Origin: Limnephilus marmoratus
Taxonomy: Eukaryota > Arthropoda > Insecta > Trichoptera > Limnephilidae
Reading direction: 5' to 3'
NCBI GenBank assembly: GCA_917880885.1
Contig: OU862919.1
Coordinates: 51,683,058-51,747,057, forward strand
DNA: 64,000 bases
The notes beneath the pieces are model-generated. The model was given only the letters and a program-made list of their open reading frames with translations, was not told where the DNA came from and did not search any database. Shown here piece after piece: positions 29,713 through 40,340 of the stretch. Position numbers and translations under genes: made by a program. How positions within the stretch are numbered: position 1 is the stretch's first letter; each line of letters starts with the position of its first letter.

Positions 29713-30856
29713 GGGTAAAAGCCGGATACTTGCCTCAGTGGGATACAAGCCCCGGTATTGAAAACACTATGTTAGGGTGGTTGGTAGCATTAGCGCTTTA
29801 CTATAATTAGAAGTGCCCCTCTCGTAGGCCTCAGTGACATATAAACCATCGGGGTAGGCGCATGCGTTTTATTTGTGTGAACAAAAATCTGCAGCGGCGA
29901 AGCTTTGACGGGCGTCGAAATTATATTGGCATGTAATTTCTATTGAATATTTTTATTACTGTTTGTGGTTTCGGTCAACTTTTTGTTTTAATGCATGCAT
30001 TAGAGTATAAATTACACTGGTTATTACGTTTTATTGTTGAAATTTTTTATTTAATTCGCAAATAAAAAGGGCAAGAATCCGTGTCAAGAAGGATTGTAGC
30101 CCTATTTACTTTTGCGAATAGTCACCCTAGGGGAATCTTGAATTATTAAAAGTGAAAAACGCTAAAACGAATAAAAAAGTTTCAGTTGATGATTATTGCG
30201 CAGAATGTTTTGAGAATTAAAATTTTACTAACTCAAAATCCGATTGGATTCAATGTGACATGGTCGAACATGGTTGCATGAAACTTGTACCACATTCGAA
30301 AACCATTGCACGAGATGTGGAAAGTTGTAAACCCTGGCTTCTTTTGATAATTTGCTAATGCCAAAGCTAACTACCATATTCTTCTATATTTAAGATAAAT
30401 AATAATATTTTACTAATAACTTACGTAACTTAAGGTTTGGAGGATATTTTTGTTGTATTTTTATAGCTTAAAACGTTTAAACTTAATATTATTTTATGAT
30501 GTTGATTAATCTCAGTAAATAATAAAGACTGATTACTTGAATTGATATAAATTTTGTTTCCATCTAAAAAAATCAAAGTGAGCCGTTTATCCCCGCATAA
30601 GGCATCTATCCCTCGAAGCATTTTTAACGTTAGGATCGGTACTATCCGCTACAGTAGTAGGCAACTTTCCCTCTGTTGAGATGTCAAATAAAACAGAATT
30701 TACTGAAAACCTATATTAATTATATTCACAAAAATAGGCTCACGTAAAAGATTAAAGACCCACACTTTAATATACAAGTTGCATTATTCTTAGAAAGTAA
30801 ATATTTTTTAATAATGGAGCTTTTTGGAAAGTGGCGCAACTGTCCGGCTTTTACCC
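29713..30856 (+). mobile_element. TIR DNA transposon relic (element J)
   Basis: Inverted ends 'gggtaaaagccgga' at 29713 and 'tccggcttttaccc' at 30843-30856; the similarity extends inward imperfectly. It encloses a degraded PHD-finger-like segment at 30180-30340. The superfamily is uncertain; a pogo/Tigger-like origin is possible because some of those transposases end in a PHD-type finger. No target duplication was resolved. Confidence 0.6.
30180..30340 (+). pseudogene. PHD-finger-like remnant of a transposase
   Basis: With one stop it decodes as VDDYCAECFEN, NFTNSKSDWIQCDMVEHGCMKL and later RDVESCKPWL. The pattern C-x2-C ... SDWIQCD...HGC resembles the PHD-type finger found at the C-terminus of some insect DNA-transposon proteins. 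Several cysteines are lost. Placed within the TIR element 29713-30856, which supports the transposon origin. Confidence 0.5.
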
Positions 30857-30954
30857 TAACCAGATACATTTGAGAACATGACATTATATGTTATGTTCAA
30901 AAAACACATATTTTGAATCTGTACCTTTCCTCCTACTTAACCCTCATGTTATTT

Positions 30955-31440
30955 TTTTCGCTTTTCGGAACAACTCATACAGGTCTCGAAATCGTTGTGT
31001 CTCCTTTACGATCGTAGTGAGAAGCATGATATAAACGGTGTTCAAAACACTACTCTTTATTCTTTATGTTCAATTATAAAAGTTAACCACAAAATAAGTA
31101 AAATATACACATCTATGAAACCAAAGTTACGGGTCGCAATTTGAAAAAAAAATTTAAAACTTTAGGAATTTTTTTATTAATTATTTTTAAATGGAACTAC
31201 AAAAAAGTGAGGTGACAATGACTTTTATAATGCATTTGTCTAATAAAACATATAATTTTTTATTTACTTTTTTTCGTTATCAGTAATTTTAGTTTAAAAA
31301 AACATAAGGTGGGCCATTTTTAAAACTTTTTTTATGTTTGCACGCAAAATTTTTACACTTCCAAACACCTTTCAAATACGGGTAGTTTTCGGTTATTTTC
31401 AGAAATATTCCTTTTTATATGGATTTTATTACAAAGCGGC
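30955..31440 (+). repeat. Repeat E copy
   Basis: The most complete copy of this AT-rich repeat: 'acaggtctcgaaatcgttgt', 'ttattaattatttttaaatg', 'aaaaaagtgaggtgacaatg', 'gttatcagtaatttta' and 'tggattttattacaaagcgg'. Relatives at 11480, 45850 and 52425 in the same orientation. No coding sequence. Confidence 0.7.
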
Positions 31441-31519
31441 AAAATATGATCCAGGCCTTAGAGGTTAAGTTTCCTGATACGTTTCATTGAAAGCGTAAAA
31501 CTTCAGATCTCAATGATCT

Positions 31520-31996
31520 TTCTTTTGTAGGTATTTTTAAGTAATATCCCTCTACACCCTCGACTCTGTGCAGAAACGGGCGGTCCTATTGATAGATTCT
31601 CCCATTTTAACAGACGGATTGCAATCTTTAGAGCACAGGCGTCGGGTGGGAGTGCTATCCTTGATCTACCGGTATTACAATGGAAGATGATCCGAGGAAC
31701 TAGCGTCATTAATCCCTTCGGCACCGGTGCATAGTCGGGAAACACGCCAAACGCGTGCCCAACATTTGTACACGGTTGACATTTGTCGCTTCTTCGACTC
31801 GTTCTTGTGCTAAACAGCTCAACTGTGGAATGCTTTGCCGGCCTCTGTGTTTCCTCCTTCCTTCAACATGGATCTCTTCAAGACATTCCTTCATTTCATT
31901 CCTTCCTCTCCTCCCATACAGCATCTCAGATGACATAGGCCCAGAGGGAAATTATTTTCCTCAGGGCCTCCTGTGTGGAGTTAATGCAAAAAAATA
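31520..31996 (+). pseudogene. Jockey-like LINE, C-terminus and 3' UTR
   Basis: Frame-broken decode: SVQKRAVLLID, LTDGLQSLEHRRRVGVLSLIY, EELASLIPS, RFFDSFLC, LWNALPASVFPPSFNMDLFK. This matches the end of Jockey-type LINE polymerases (VQ.RAVRLID ... LEHRR.VGSL..FYR.Y.G ... LWN.LPASVFP..Y....FK). The coding end runs directly into the repeat A tail ('gatgacataggcccagaggg', 'cctcctgtgtggagttaatg', A-rich end). Several stops make it inactive. It identifies repeat A as the 3' end of this LINE or of SINEs that borrowed it. Confidence 0.8.
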
Positions 31997-32449
31997 AAAA
32001 TAAAAAATAACGTCGGCGTTGTTATCTAACAAACTAACAACATTTCTGTATTCTTTGTGGATGGCTGGTGAAGGGTGATTCAAATTGTGCCTAATCTTTA
32101 AATGAAAAAAAAAATTTTCTGTGAGTACATGCACATATTAACTTAAAATAATTTTAATAATGAACTATGAAAATGGTAATAATTATTTACGCAATTTATC
32201 TCAAACCTAAGCACAGTGTAAATATAAACAAAACAAGCTTGAACGGACGATAAATTGGCAACAACAACCTATGTGTTATATACTTACGTTGTTCGATCCC
32301 CTATTAAGACAAAACTGCAGTACGTATATTGAATTCTCATCAACCCCAGGAGCGTCCAATGATATAAATGTTCTCACGTGCATTAAATGTGCATGTTAAT
32401 TTCTAGTACATACCCGTTAGTAGTTTAGGCCTTATAGGTTTCTTTCGAG
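31997..32449. other. AT-rich spacer, nothing recognised
   Basis: No coding or repeat evidence. Confidence 0.45.
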
Positions 32450-32990
32450 GGTTTTTTGAAGTGTAACTTTTTTAGCCCCAATAGCGATTTAGCCGATGAA
32501 ACGGAAATGCGTCATTGAAATTTATTATTTGACGGTCCACGGTTCTAATATAATGCGGTAAATTCACGACTATGCACGGGCCCTTAATAGCGCCGCGGTA
32601 TAAAGCGTCTGACTCACAGCGCCCAGAGAGTCATCCAGCGAGCGGAGGTTCGAAACCTACCACACCCAAAAAAATAAACACTTTATTATTTTTTGTAAAA
32701 TCAATTTTCAATCTTCAAACCACTTAAAAATAAACAGGCAAAAAAAAGAAAGCGACATCTAGCGTCTTTCTAATTTCATTTCTACCACGTGGGAGTTGCA
32801 CACACAGTTTAAAAAAATCGGATTTTAATGTCATCAAAGACGCAAATTGAAAAGAGTTACATAAAATGTGGCTTTGAATTTTAAACTCATTGCATAATAA
32901 GGGTACCAGCTTCCTACAAGTAGATCTATACTTTTGGGTTTTAGGAATATTCACAGTTTTGAAAGAGAAGGAAAGTTCTTACCTCCCACT
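32450..32990 (+). repeat. SINE I copy (tRNA-derived)
   Basis: Head 'tagcgccgcggtataaagcg' (A-box-like) and 'ggaggttcgaaacctacc' (B-box-like), followed by a body with 'agcgacatctagcg'. Reverse-complement partner at 12945-13260. Confidence 0.65.
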
Positions 32991-33031
32991 CAAACATCTA
33001 ATATTCTGTATTATAGGTTAGTTATAATATT

Positions 33032-33069
33032 CTCCTGACGAAGGAAGGGTGCTTCCGAAACCGGTAGAG
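33032..33069 (+). ncRNA. Hammerhead ribozyme, complete core
   Basis: CTGACGA at 33035-33041, extra A at 33042, helix II GGAAG (33043-33047) / CTTCC (33052-33056) with loop GGTG, GAAA at 33057-33060. Helix III is the palindrome ACCGGT (33060-33065); the GUA triplet gives cleavage after A33066. Helix I begins with CTC (33032-33034) / GAG (33067-33069) and can continue after a mismatch. All invariant residues are present. The next 45 bp are shared with the copy at 53513. No coding sequence is associated. Confidence 0.75.
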
Positions 33070-33094
33070 TGTTTATAAAATAAAAGTGGTCTTC

Positions 33095-33168
33095 AACAAA
33101 TTTATATGTATTTTTATTCTGAAAGAAAGTTCTCTTTATATGTATTTTTATTCTGAAAGAAAGTTATG
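33095..33168 (+). repeat. 33 bp tandem duplication
   Basis: 'atatgtatttttattctgaa' with the following 'agaaagtt' occurs twice in direct succession just downstream of the hammerhead motif. Confidence 0.8.
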
Positions 33169-33170
33169 AT

Positions 33171-33329
33171 GCGTATACATGTACCTACGAACATGAACGC
33201 GACCCGATCCAAGAATAATGGAAAAGGAGCGAAGTAAGTGCAAGCGGCGTTGCGCGCCGTTTACGCAAGCTTTGTTCCTTTCCTATAACTCGCTGCTCAG
33301 TTCGCTTTCATGTTTGTACACGTATACGC
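33171..33329. mobile_element. Fold-back MITE-like element
   Basis: The 159 bp segment has inverted ends: 'gcgtatacatgtac' plus 'aacatgaacgcga' on the left, and 'tcgctttcatgtt' plus 'gtacacgtatacgc' on the right. The centre is also partly self-complementary ('ggcgttgcgcgcc'). Confidence 0.65.
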
Positions 33330-33800
33330 AGCATTCGTAGGTACGCTCTGTATTTACCATTTACCCCGCAGTAGTCCTACGATTCAGCAAATCACTACAC
33401 AGAATTTCTAATATTTCTACTGTACTTTCCTATAGATAGGTACTCGAGAATTTTATTTTGCTTTAACAAGAATGTAAAGGGAAAAGGAATTATGGTGTAT
33501 GTTTGAGGTTTCGTTTTAAATATGCACCCTTCTTTTCGGTCCCGACGATCTAACAATAATCCTCCGAAAAACCCTGCAACTTTGGACCCAGGTTTTGTGA
33601 ACCCTGACTTTGAATCCTGGGTGCAGAGTGCAGAGCCTCCGGGCTTTGTGTTATAGACACGAATCAATATTAATTCCCTGCATTAGCTGCCGTAGTGGGC
33701 GGTAATGGTCAGAAATTCTACTTTGCGAAGCCATTGTTCAAGATGGCCGATCAAAATTAGCAAGATTATCTGAACTTTAGCTCTAATCACCCGTAAATTT
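33330..33800. other. Spacer, nothing recognised
   Basis: A minus-strand frame of 90 codons at 33395-33667 has no recognisable motif. Confidence 0.4.
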
Positions 33801-33805
33801 ATGTA

Positions 33806-34559
33806 CGAGGGTTGTCCAAGAATTAAACATCTTACTAATAAAAATTAATTACAAATTTATATTTACAAAAAAAGTTCAATATTTTAGGTAAATATCCTAA
33901 CTAGTTTTCAACATAGTACCCGTTACGATCGATTCACTTGGTGAGCCGTGGCACAAGGTCCTTGATTCCCTTATCGTAGAAATCCGTCGCCAAAAATGCT
34001 AACACCTCTCCCTCCGCGTCCTAGCCGGTCTCCAAAGGTTTTTCGACCATTATGTTGCTTCAGGTGAAAAAAAAGATGCAACTCATGTCATTGATTGTCT
34101 TTTTGATTCCGGGATTAGGAGGTGAACCCATGTTTCAACCCAAAAAGGCCTCGCCTTGGTTGGAAAAACGGTTCGAAGAGACCCGAGCACTTTCCACACG
34201 GTTTTGCTCTTCAGCATTTTGAGACACGAGCACGCAATTTGCATACGCCATTTACCCCTCAAAATCGTTTGTGTGGTAGACTTTCTGACGTCTGGGATCA
34301 AAATTGCGAGCTTACGAGCAACAACAGGGCGGACTCCTTCTTAGTTGAAAAAGCGAGAAATTGAGTGCACCTCACAGGTGGCGGGATCCGACAGCGGAGA
34401 GTCCATCTCAAACGGACGCAAAGATCGCACTGAAGCAGCTACCAAGCCGAATCACCGCTCGCTTTTTAGGGGAAAGCCTGAGCTACAAGCTAATGCTGCC
34501 ATATTTTGAAAAATAATGCAGAAAATAAGGTAAGGTCTTTAACTCTTGGACAACCCTCG
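33806..34559 (-). mobile_element. Internally deleted mariner-like element
   Basis: Inverted ends cgagggttgtccaagaattaa and ttaactcttggacaaccctcg differ at one position and are flanked by TA on both sides, the Tc1/mariner target. Minus-strand relics of the transposase remain: a helix-turn-helix-like DVRKSTTQTILRGKWRM near 34240-34290 and the C-terminal segment DFYDKGIKDLVPRLTK near 33940-33990. The catalytic centre between them is missing, and frameshifts are present. At 754 bp it is well under the usual 1.3 kb. Confidence 0.8.
34083..34301 (-). pseudogene. Mariner-like transposase remnant
   Basis: The clearest coding relic within the element: a 72-codon frame beginning IPDVRKSTTQTILRGKWRM, resembling the second DNA-binding helix-turn-helix of mariner-family transposases. 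The frame then drifts. No DDD/DDE catalytic motif is visible. Confidence 0.55.
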
Positions 34560-34844
34560 TACCTAGAAGTATATACAGATGCAAGCCCAAAATTATGCAT
34601 GCGCAAATTTAGAAATAAACGTCTATTTGTTAGTAGGGACATCTGCCTTGTTGACGCGCTGTCGGTTCCTGGTCCCAGGTATTGCGGGTTCGAACTTCAG
34701 GAGAAATGTAAAAAAAACATTTTTACAATTTTTCAGGATAAAACAACATGTATTAAAGAAATTTAAATATTACCAGTAGTTCTTTGAACAAGACTTTGCT
34801 TTAATATTGATTACTCCCACTTGTGTGAGTATTAGATACGCAAG

Positions 34845-34920
34845 TAAACCGGTGAGTGGAGTCCCACCCAGGAGTCGCCTTATTCGTAACCTGAGAATGT
34901 TCGTATTTCTTTATAAAAAA
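34845..34920 (+). repeat. SINE B fragment
   Basis: 'ccggtgagtggagtcccacc', 'aggagtcgccttattcgtaa', and tail 'gtttcttt'-like 'gtatttctttataaaaaaaa'. The centre of the SINE is deleted. Confidence 0.6.
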
Positions 34921-34984
34921 AACTTAATTGATTAATGTGTGTTATTTCAGATGTTATTCATTTAAATGAATATATTAGGTAGGC

Positions 34985-35294
34985 GGAAATGGGTACCGCC
35001 GCCCCGGGAACCTTTATTGGATAACCAACACCTCTGCCATAGGTCACCCCAAGTGGTTCGCTACGTTTGGTGATTTAGCAGGGGTGCCCGGGTTCACGGG
35101 TTGAGGTTTGTCTAGGTCTTGGAGGCGGATGACCAGGACACACTGAACCCCAGATTCCTACCCACTGCTTAAAGCCTTTTCCTTCCCAGAACTCTCCTCT
35201 CCTTCCTTTCCTTAAAAACCCACCACACAGCATCCCCAAAGATGACTTTAATTAGAATTATTTTCCTCAGGGCCTCCTGTGTGGAGCTCATGTA
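34985..35294 (+). repeat. Repeat A copy
   Basis: Extends further 5' than other copies ('cctttattggataaccaaca', 'ctctgccataggtcacccca', 'gtctaggtcttggaggcgga') and ends 'ggcctcctgtgtggagctca' plus an A-run. This copy shows the family consensus well. Confidence 0.75.
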
Positions 35295-35307
35295 AAAAAA
35301 AATTTGT

Positions 35308-35590
35308 ACATTTTCAGCACTTTCCAGAGTGGAAGATAATCTCCTTTTCTCCCTGGTGTACCTATGACCATCATTCAGAATTTTAACGTTGCTTGAAATG
35401 GCTTTTGGCAAGTTTTGTGATCAGATCTGCATAGCCAGTAGGTACTTCTCCACTACTACTTCACTTACTACTTCCTCTTCACCATATTCATCCTGTCTCA
35501 AACTCCTTCGACATCACAAGCCCCAGCCATCATCCCACTGGCTCTAGTCAATTGGGTCTCTTGTACAGTAATCGCATTAAAAAGTATACT
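35308..35590 (+). repeat. SINE C body, headless
   Basis: Starts in the SINE C body ('cactttccagagtggaagat') and runs to 'actggctctagtcaattggg' and 'gtctcttgtacag'. The tRNA-like head is absent. Confidence 0.75.
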
Positions 35591-35596
35591 ACTGAC

Positions 35597-35957
35597 CAGT
35601 AGCGTAGCGAGGGGGGGGAACGGCCCGCCCCGGGTGCCACCCGAGAGGGGGGTGACACTCGACCGTGGGAAAAAATTCACGAAGGATATTGTCACCAAAG
35701 TATTGTATACATGAACACGGTCTGGTACTTTCTTTCATATGTTCCTCGTGGAATGCCCCGAATATTGTGTCTAGGTCTTTTTATAGGCGAACTTAGCCTA
35801 TGTATATTTGTGGATAAATCTGAAATTCTCTAGCCACCCAACCCCCCCCCCAGGATGGACCAATTTTATGAAGTCAAAATTAGCGCTTTCAACTTTGATA
35901 GGGCGGGGGGGGGGGTGACATCCGCCCCGGGTACCACCCATGCTAGCTACGCCACTG
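35597..35957. mobile_element. hAT-like MITE with perfect 8 bp TSD
   Basis: The 361 bp element is bounded by CAGTAGCGTAGCGAGG on the left and the inverted CTAGCTACGCCACTG on the right. An identical 8 bp CTACTGAC flanks it at 35589-35596 and 35958-35965. The interior is G/C-rich near the ends ('gccccgggtgccaccc', 'gccccgggtaccaccc') and non-coding. 8 bp duplications and CAG-type ends fit the hAT superfamily. Confidence 0.85.
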
Positions 35958-35965
35958 CTACTGAC

Positions 35966-36497
35966 CCATCAAACAGGACAATCCTGGTTTAGTTTATATT
36001 ATTAATGTGATTAATATACAAGGTGAAAAAATTATGTTTGTTCTAAAACACAGTGCCTTTATCGTTGAACAGTAATGTGAGGTAGTGTCTGTGTGTGCAC
36101 AACTTATGACTCCTGAAGTACAACAGCGGTGTCCTATTCCGTAATGTGTCGTACATTCGGCTTAACCGAGTAATTAGATTTAATGAAACAGTTCTCTACA
36201 CTACTGTACCGGAAACGGAGACTCACTTCGGGTGTATTGGGGCGGAGGTACTACTGAAAAAAGGGTAAGGCTGCAACTTCTGTAGTTTATTTATTACATC
36301 AGGTGATAGTGGGTTGTTTAAAATGTCGTTTATATGAATTCGTTCTGATTCTTGGATCAGAAACGTAATCAGTCATCGTAAAGTTGAAACCAGTTGAAAG
36401 TTGAATCAGTCATCGGAAACCAAACGCAGTCCGAATATTAACTTCAGTCATTTCGCTTTTGTGAAATAAGACGTCAAAGGAAAGCAATACATCCAAT
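35966..36497. other. Spacer, nothing recognised
   Basis: No coding or repeat evidence. Confidence 0.45.
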
Positions 36498-36720
36498 GTG
36501 ACCAAGACGCGTACCTCATCCATTGTGACAAAGACATACTGGTCATCCAATGTGACTAAGACGCGTAAGACGCGTACCTCATCCAATGTCACAAAGACGC
36601 GTATCTCATCCAATCCAAATACGCGTACCTCATCCAATGAGACAAAGACGCGTATCTCATCCAATCCAAATACGCCTACCTCATCCAATGTGACCAAGAC
36701 GCGTACCTCAAAAATTTTAA
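36498..36720 (+). repeat. 27 bp minisatellite, open on both strands
   Basis: The unit 'tcatccaatgtgaccaagac' plus 'gcgtacc' is repeated about eight times with 24 bp variants ('catccaatccaaatacgcg'). Because 27 and 24 are multiples of three, it stays open: the plus strand encodes TSSNVTKTR repeats (open 36498-36782) and the minus strand LDEVRVFVT-type repeats (open 36410-36766). There is no sign of either being a gene (no family, no conserved context). Confidence 0.85.
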
Positions 36721-38172
36721 TAAGTTTTCTTTCCCACGCTTTCTCACAAAGTAGGAATGATTTCACAGCTCGACAACTATAGAATATTTGTTAATAGAAT
36801 ATTTTGTTTGTTTTATAAAGTTCGTTGAAGTTGTTATATTATTTTCACAATAGTTTGTTATAATAATATATCTTCTTCGATATTTTAAAGTAATGGCCCA
36901 GCTGAAAATGGCCGAATATTATTATTATAATAGCATGACTGTAAAGATCTACTTACACCGTATTATAAACATAAACACCGTCGGTTCTGCTTTTGTTATT
37001 TGGAACCACGAGAAAGTCATTTTAACTTTTCACCGAGATCTTAAAAATACAATATGACTTTCAATCTACAATTCGTTTAATTTCAAAACATTTTCTCAGC
37101 AATGCGAGCGGCATTAATTTATTAAATAAACGAAACATCTAAAGTAATTGCTTTCGATTTACAAGATCTGAATTGTTTCCCCAATTTAATTGCCAGATTA
37201 GAATATTTATACTGCTCATTACCATTTCGTGTCTTTGAAAGTTGTACAAAAATACCTCTTTCTGGTTCCCCCTGGCTCCTTTCCTCTGCACCCCGTTCAC
37301 CTTTCAACCCCACCACCACCCCCTGCCACCTCCCTCTATTTCTCCCACCCTGGTATTGGCACCCTCTACCACCCGACAGGGTTTCGGTAAACAATAGAAT
37401 CCATTCTCATTATTATTGGTCCTCTCACTCTTGCAGTGCCTATATTTCAGGGGGTGCCAACTGTTTGACCGCAAATTATTCTCACTGTCTACCCGTAATA
37501 CGTACACCTTATTTAACTTTTGTCAAAATTTGCGTACATTCACTAAGCAACGAATTATTTTTATTACCACCGATCTAGGTACAATCGTTGAAGGTAGTGC
37601 AAGCTTTATTACCTTCCGACGTCATTGTACCTTTAACACGGCGTGTCCTTCTGGTTTGAAATGTTTGTTTTCATCAGCAGACTTTTGAGACTCCAAAGTA
37701 AACTACCGGTTTTCTACATTTGTATATTAAACTGCACATGTTATTTTCTGCGCACTTTCTAGGAGGATGATCAAATCAATTGTAATGAAATATCATAAAA
37801 TTAGAATGCCAATGACTGAAAGATATCTCTATCGCGAATTTATTACCTATATAAACCGCACCGTAGTATTTAAATCCATTTTTTTAAACTCTTCCTTCCC
37901 ACCTTGATTAACTTAACACGGGTATTAGCCTAGTATCGTAGTAAAAAAAACATAAAAGTGTACTTTCAAGAATTGTATGAAATAATAAAAAAAAACCTAG
38001 CACTTACTTGGTAGAAAAACATTCAGAGAATGGGCAATATATACGAAAGTACCTAATTAATAGGAATTCATTTTATTTAGAGTGTATTCGCTAAAACTCT
38101 CGCCAAAAAATAAAATTATTTGAAAAATCACGTTGCGTGCACCCAAAAAATATTATATTTACGAGTATATAC
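36721..38172. other. AT-rich spacer
   Basis: 37255-37385 is C/T-rich. No gene, RNA or repeat family is identified. Confidence 0.45.
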
Positions 38173-38713
38173 TCGTATATAAAAATTTCGTGTCACGGTG
38201 TTTATGGTCGCACTCCACCGAAACGGCTCGACCGATTTTTATTAATTTTTTATGTATATTTGGTAGGTATGAGAATAGGCCTTAAAGTGTATTTCATATC
38301 GGTAGGTGATTAGGTTATTAATCCAAAAAATTAATTCTTTTTTTTTGACAATTTTTTGTTGTTGTATTTTTTTTATTTGGCCACACAAAATACCTATAAC
38401 CCCAAATGTTCACCCTCTTATCCCCACCCTCCTATTTTTTAATCGCGATTTTAGTATTTTTGTACGAACAAATTTAACCGTCGTTTTTTTCACTTTACGG
38501 GGATCAAACAATAGAAATACATTGAATTGTGAAAATGGTTGTTTTTTTATTTGTTTTTTCGGCGGTCATCGTTTACAGCGCTCCATTCCTCTTTCTATCA
38601 TAGATGCCATCCCCGCAAACTTACAATACATTCGTTATTTTTTTTATTTAACAATCAAAATATTCACTAGAATTAATTTATGTGCCAGAACAACGTTTTT
38701 CCGGGTCAGCTAG
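38173..38713 (+). mobile_element. Non-autonomous Helitron
   Basis: The 5' start reads TC followed by 'gtatataaaaatttcgtgtc' and 'acggtgtttatggtcgcact', a 5' end common in insect Helitrons. It ends with 'ccgggtcagCTAG' followed by T, as required. No helicase ORF. The start overlaps a 16 bp perfect palindrome (38161-38176). Confidence 0.75.
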
Positions 38714-39617
38714 TAATCTATAATAATTTAATAAAATCTCGACAGCGATGACAATAACTTTTCTGAGAACCTATGAATTAACCTGCTAAAATTATTATAA
38801 GTTACATTCACCGGCTTAAGCATTACAACAATCATGAATTTATGAAAGCTCGCCATGAAAGCTAACCACCCCTGTTAGACTGTTCTCTTACCCCGCTATG
38901 AGGCTAACTAATTTAGCACGTAGAAACGTACATATCGATGTGAGGGGCGTTCGGCGGGCTACAGCGCCCTACTCGTACCTACATATTATATGCGCCAAAG
39001 GCCGGCTACTTAGTACGAGGGAATTTGCATATATTTGTGAATTACGTATTTCGCAAGCTAGCCGTTAAATTAAGGCGACGTTCCTTGCGATAATTTATTC
39101 CTCTTGTTACACGGTTGGGATACATAGCTACCATGATTATTGAGGAATTCACTGTTTTGTTAATGCCTGTTTTGGAATAAGTATATATACAGAATACCAC
39201 AGTGTTTATTTAATTAAGCAAACAGAAAACGTATTTTCATTATGCAAGTAATTTTAACAATGAATTTCACTATACTATTATGTTTGCGGCGCCCTTGTAC
39301 AAATTATCCAATTATTATTATCATTCTTCAACATATATTAGAATAATTAATATTCATTAAGAAAAAAATATTATGTCACTTGTAGGTAGGTATCAGAAGA
39401 GTAAAAGACGATGTACTGATGTGAATAAACAAGAAGGCTGTTCCGATTCGAAGTAGTGTTGCAATTTAATAACATTAATTTTTTGTACTGATGTAATCTA
39501 TTTGTAAACTAAACATTTAACATGTACCTTTTTAGATATACCTAATGTTGCCAATTTCAATTATTATTATTAATTTATATATTCATATTTATTAAGAAAA
39601 CTTCATTGTTCATATTG
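38714..39617. other. Spacer
   Basis: GC-richer segment at 38930-39130 without relatives in the window. No gene recognised. Confidence 0.4.
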
Positions 39618-40340
39618 CAGGCACAGGTTCTCAAACTTATTTCGACCACTGTCCGCTTTGAGATTTATAAAAATGTAGAGCCCCCCATGTTTTTTAACTT
39701 ACGTTTTTACATTACAATCTAGTACGTATCTTAAAAACAGTTATTGCAAATATATATTTTTAAACACGCAATATTGTATGGTTAGGATAGATAGTGTGTG
39801 ACCTATCGTATTTCTGAGATCAAAGAATGTTTCAATGAGAGGAAATAAAACTCACACTAAATCAGATTTAGAAGTTTTTTAATAACACTAAAAGAACGCT
39901 TTGAACTTACAACATGACTAATGTGAAGGATGAATCTGATGCATTTCGACGAAATAGACAATATCAGTCTTGAATTCACTTAAAAACAAGTTACCACGTT
40001 CAGTAACTTGCAACCGATTTCTCTTTTTAGTTATGTAGTATCGTTGCTACAGTACTAAATCCACGTTCACACAAATATAACGAAGGGTATGCTATCAGAA
40101 ATCGTTGAACATCCTACCATAACCCAGAGTCAGGGTACAGTTCTGAGATTCGCTCCCGTAGTTAAAATTCTTGGTAGCCATTCTTGAATTAATTTTGAAT
40201 TCTTCGTTTGTTGTTAGTTCTATGAGTTGTTCTTCTGACTGGGGTAATTCTACCATTTTGACATTTGAAAAGAATCCAACACCCAGTCCGGTATATCCGT
40301 TTTCAAAATGTCCTGGAATGGTTCCTTAAAATCAATGCCC
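39618..40340 (-). mobile_element. hAT transposon relic
   Basis: The left end 'caggcacaggttctcaaact' has the sequence form of hAT ends in the Charlie/ZBED group (CAG.GGTTCTCAAACTTT). The minus-strand transposase C-terminus lies at 39915-40335. The other end was not located, and the element may reach to about 41000. Confidence 0.6.
39915..40335 (-). pseudogene. hAT transposase C-terminus, frameshifted
   Basis: Minus-strand blocks in order: PFQDILKTDIPDWVLDSF, QSEEQLIELTTNEEFK, then CERGFSTVATI and KKRNRLQVTERGNL, then SEFKTDIVYFVEMHQIHPSH. This is the conserved dimerisation region of hAT transposases of the ZBED/SCAND3-like group. Blocks lie in three different frames with stops between them, so the gene is dead. 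The catalytic N-terminal half is not recognisable upstream (40340-41000). Confidence 0.75.

Noticed and set aside
34640..34700. tRNA-like fragment with 'gggttcgaac'
   Set aside because: Has a B-box-like word only; no A-box or repeat relatives in the window.
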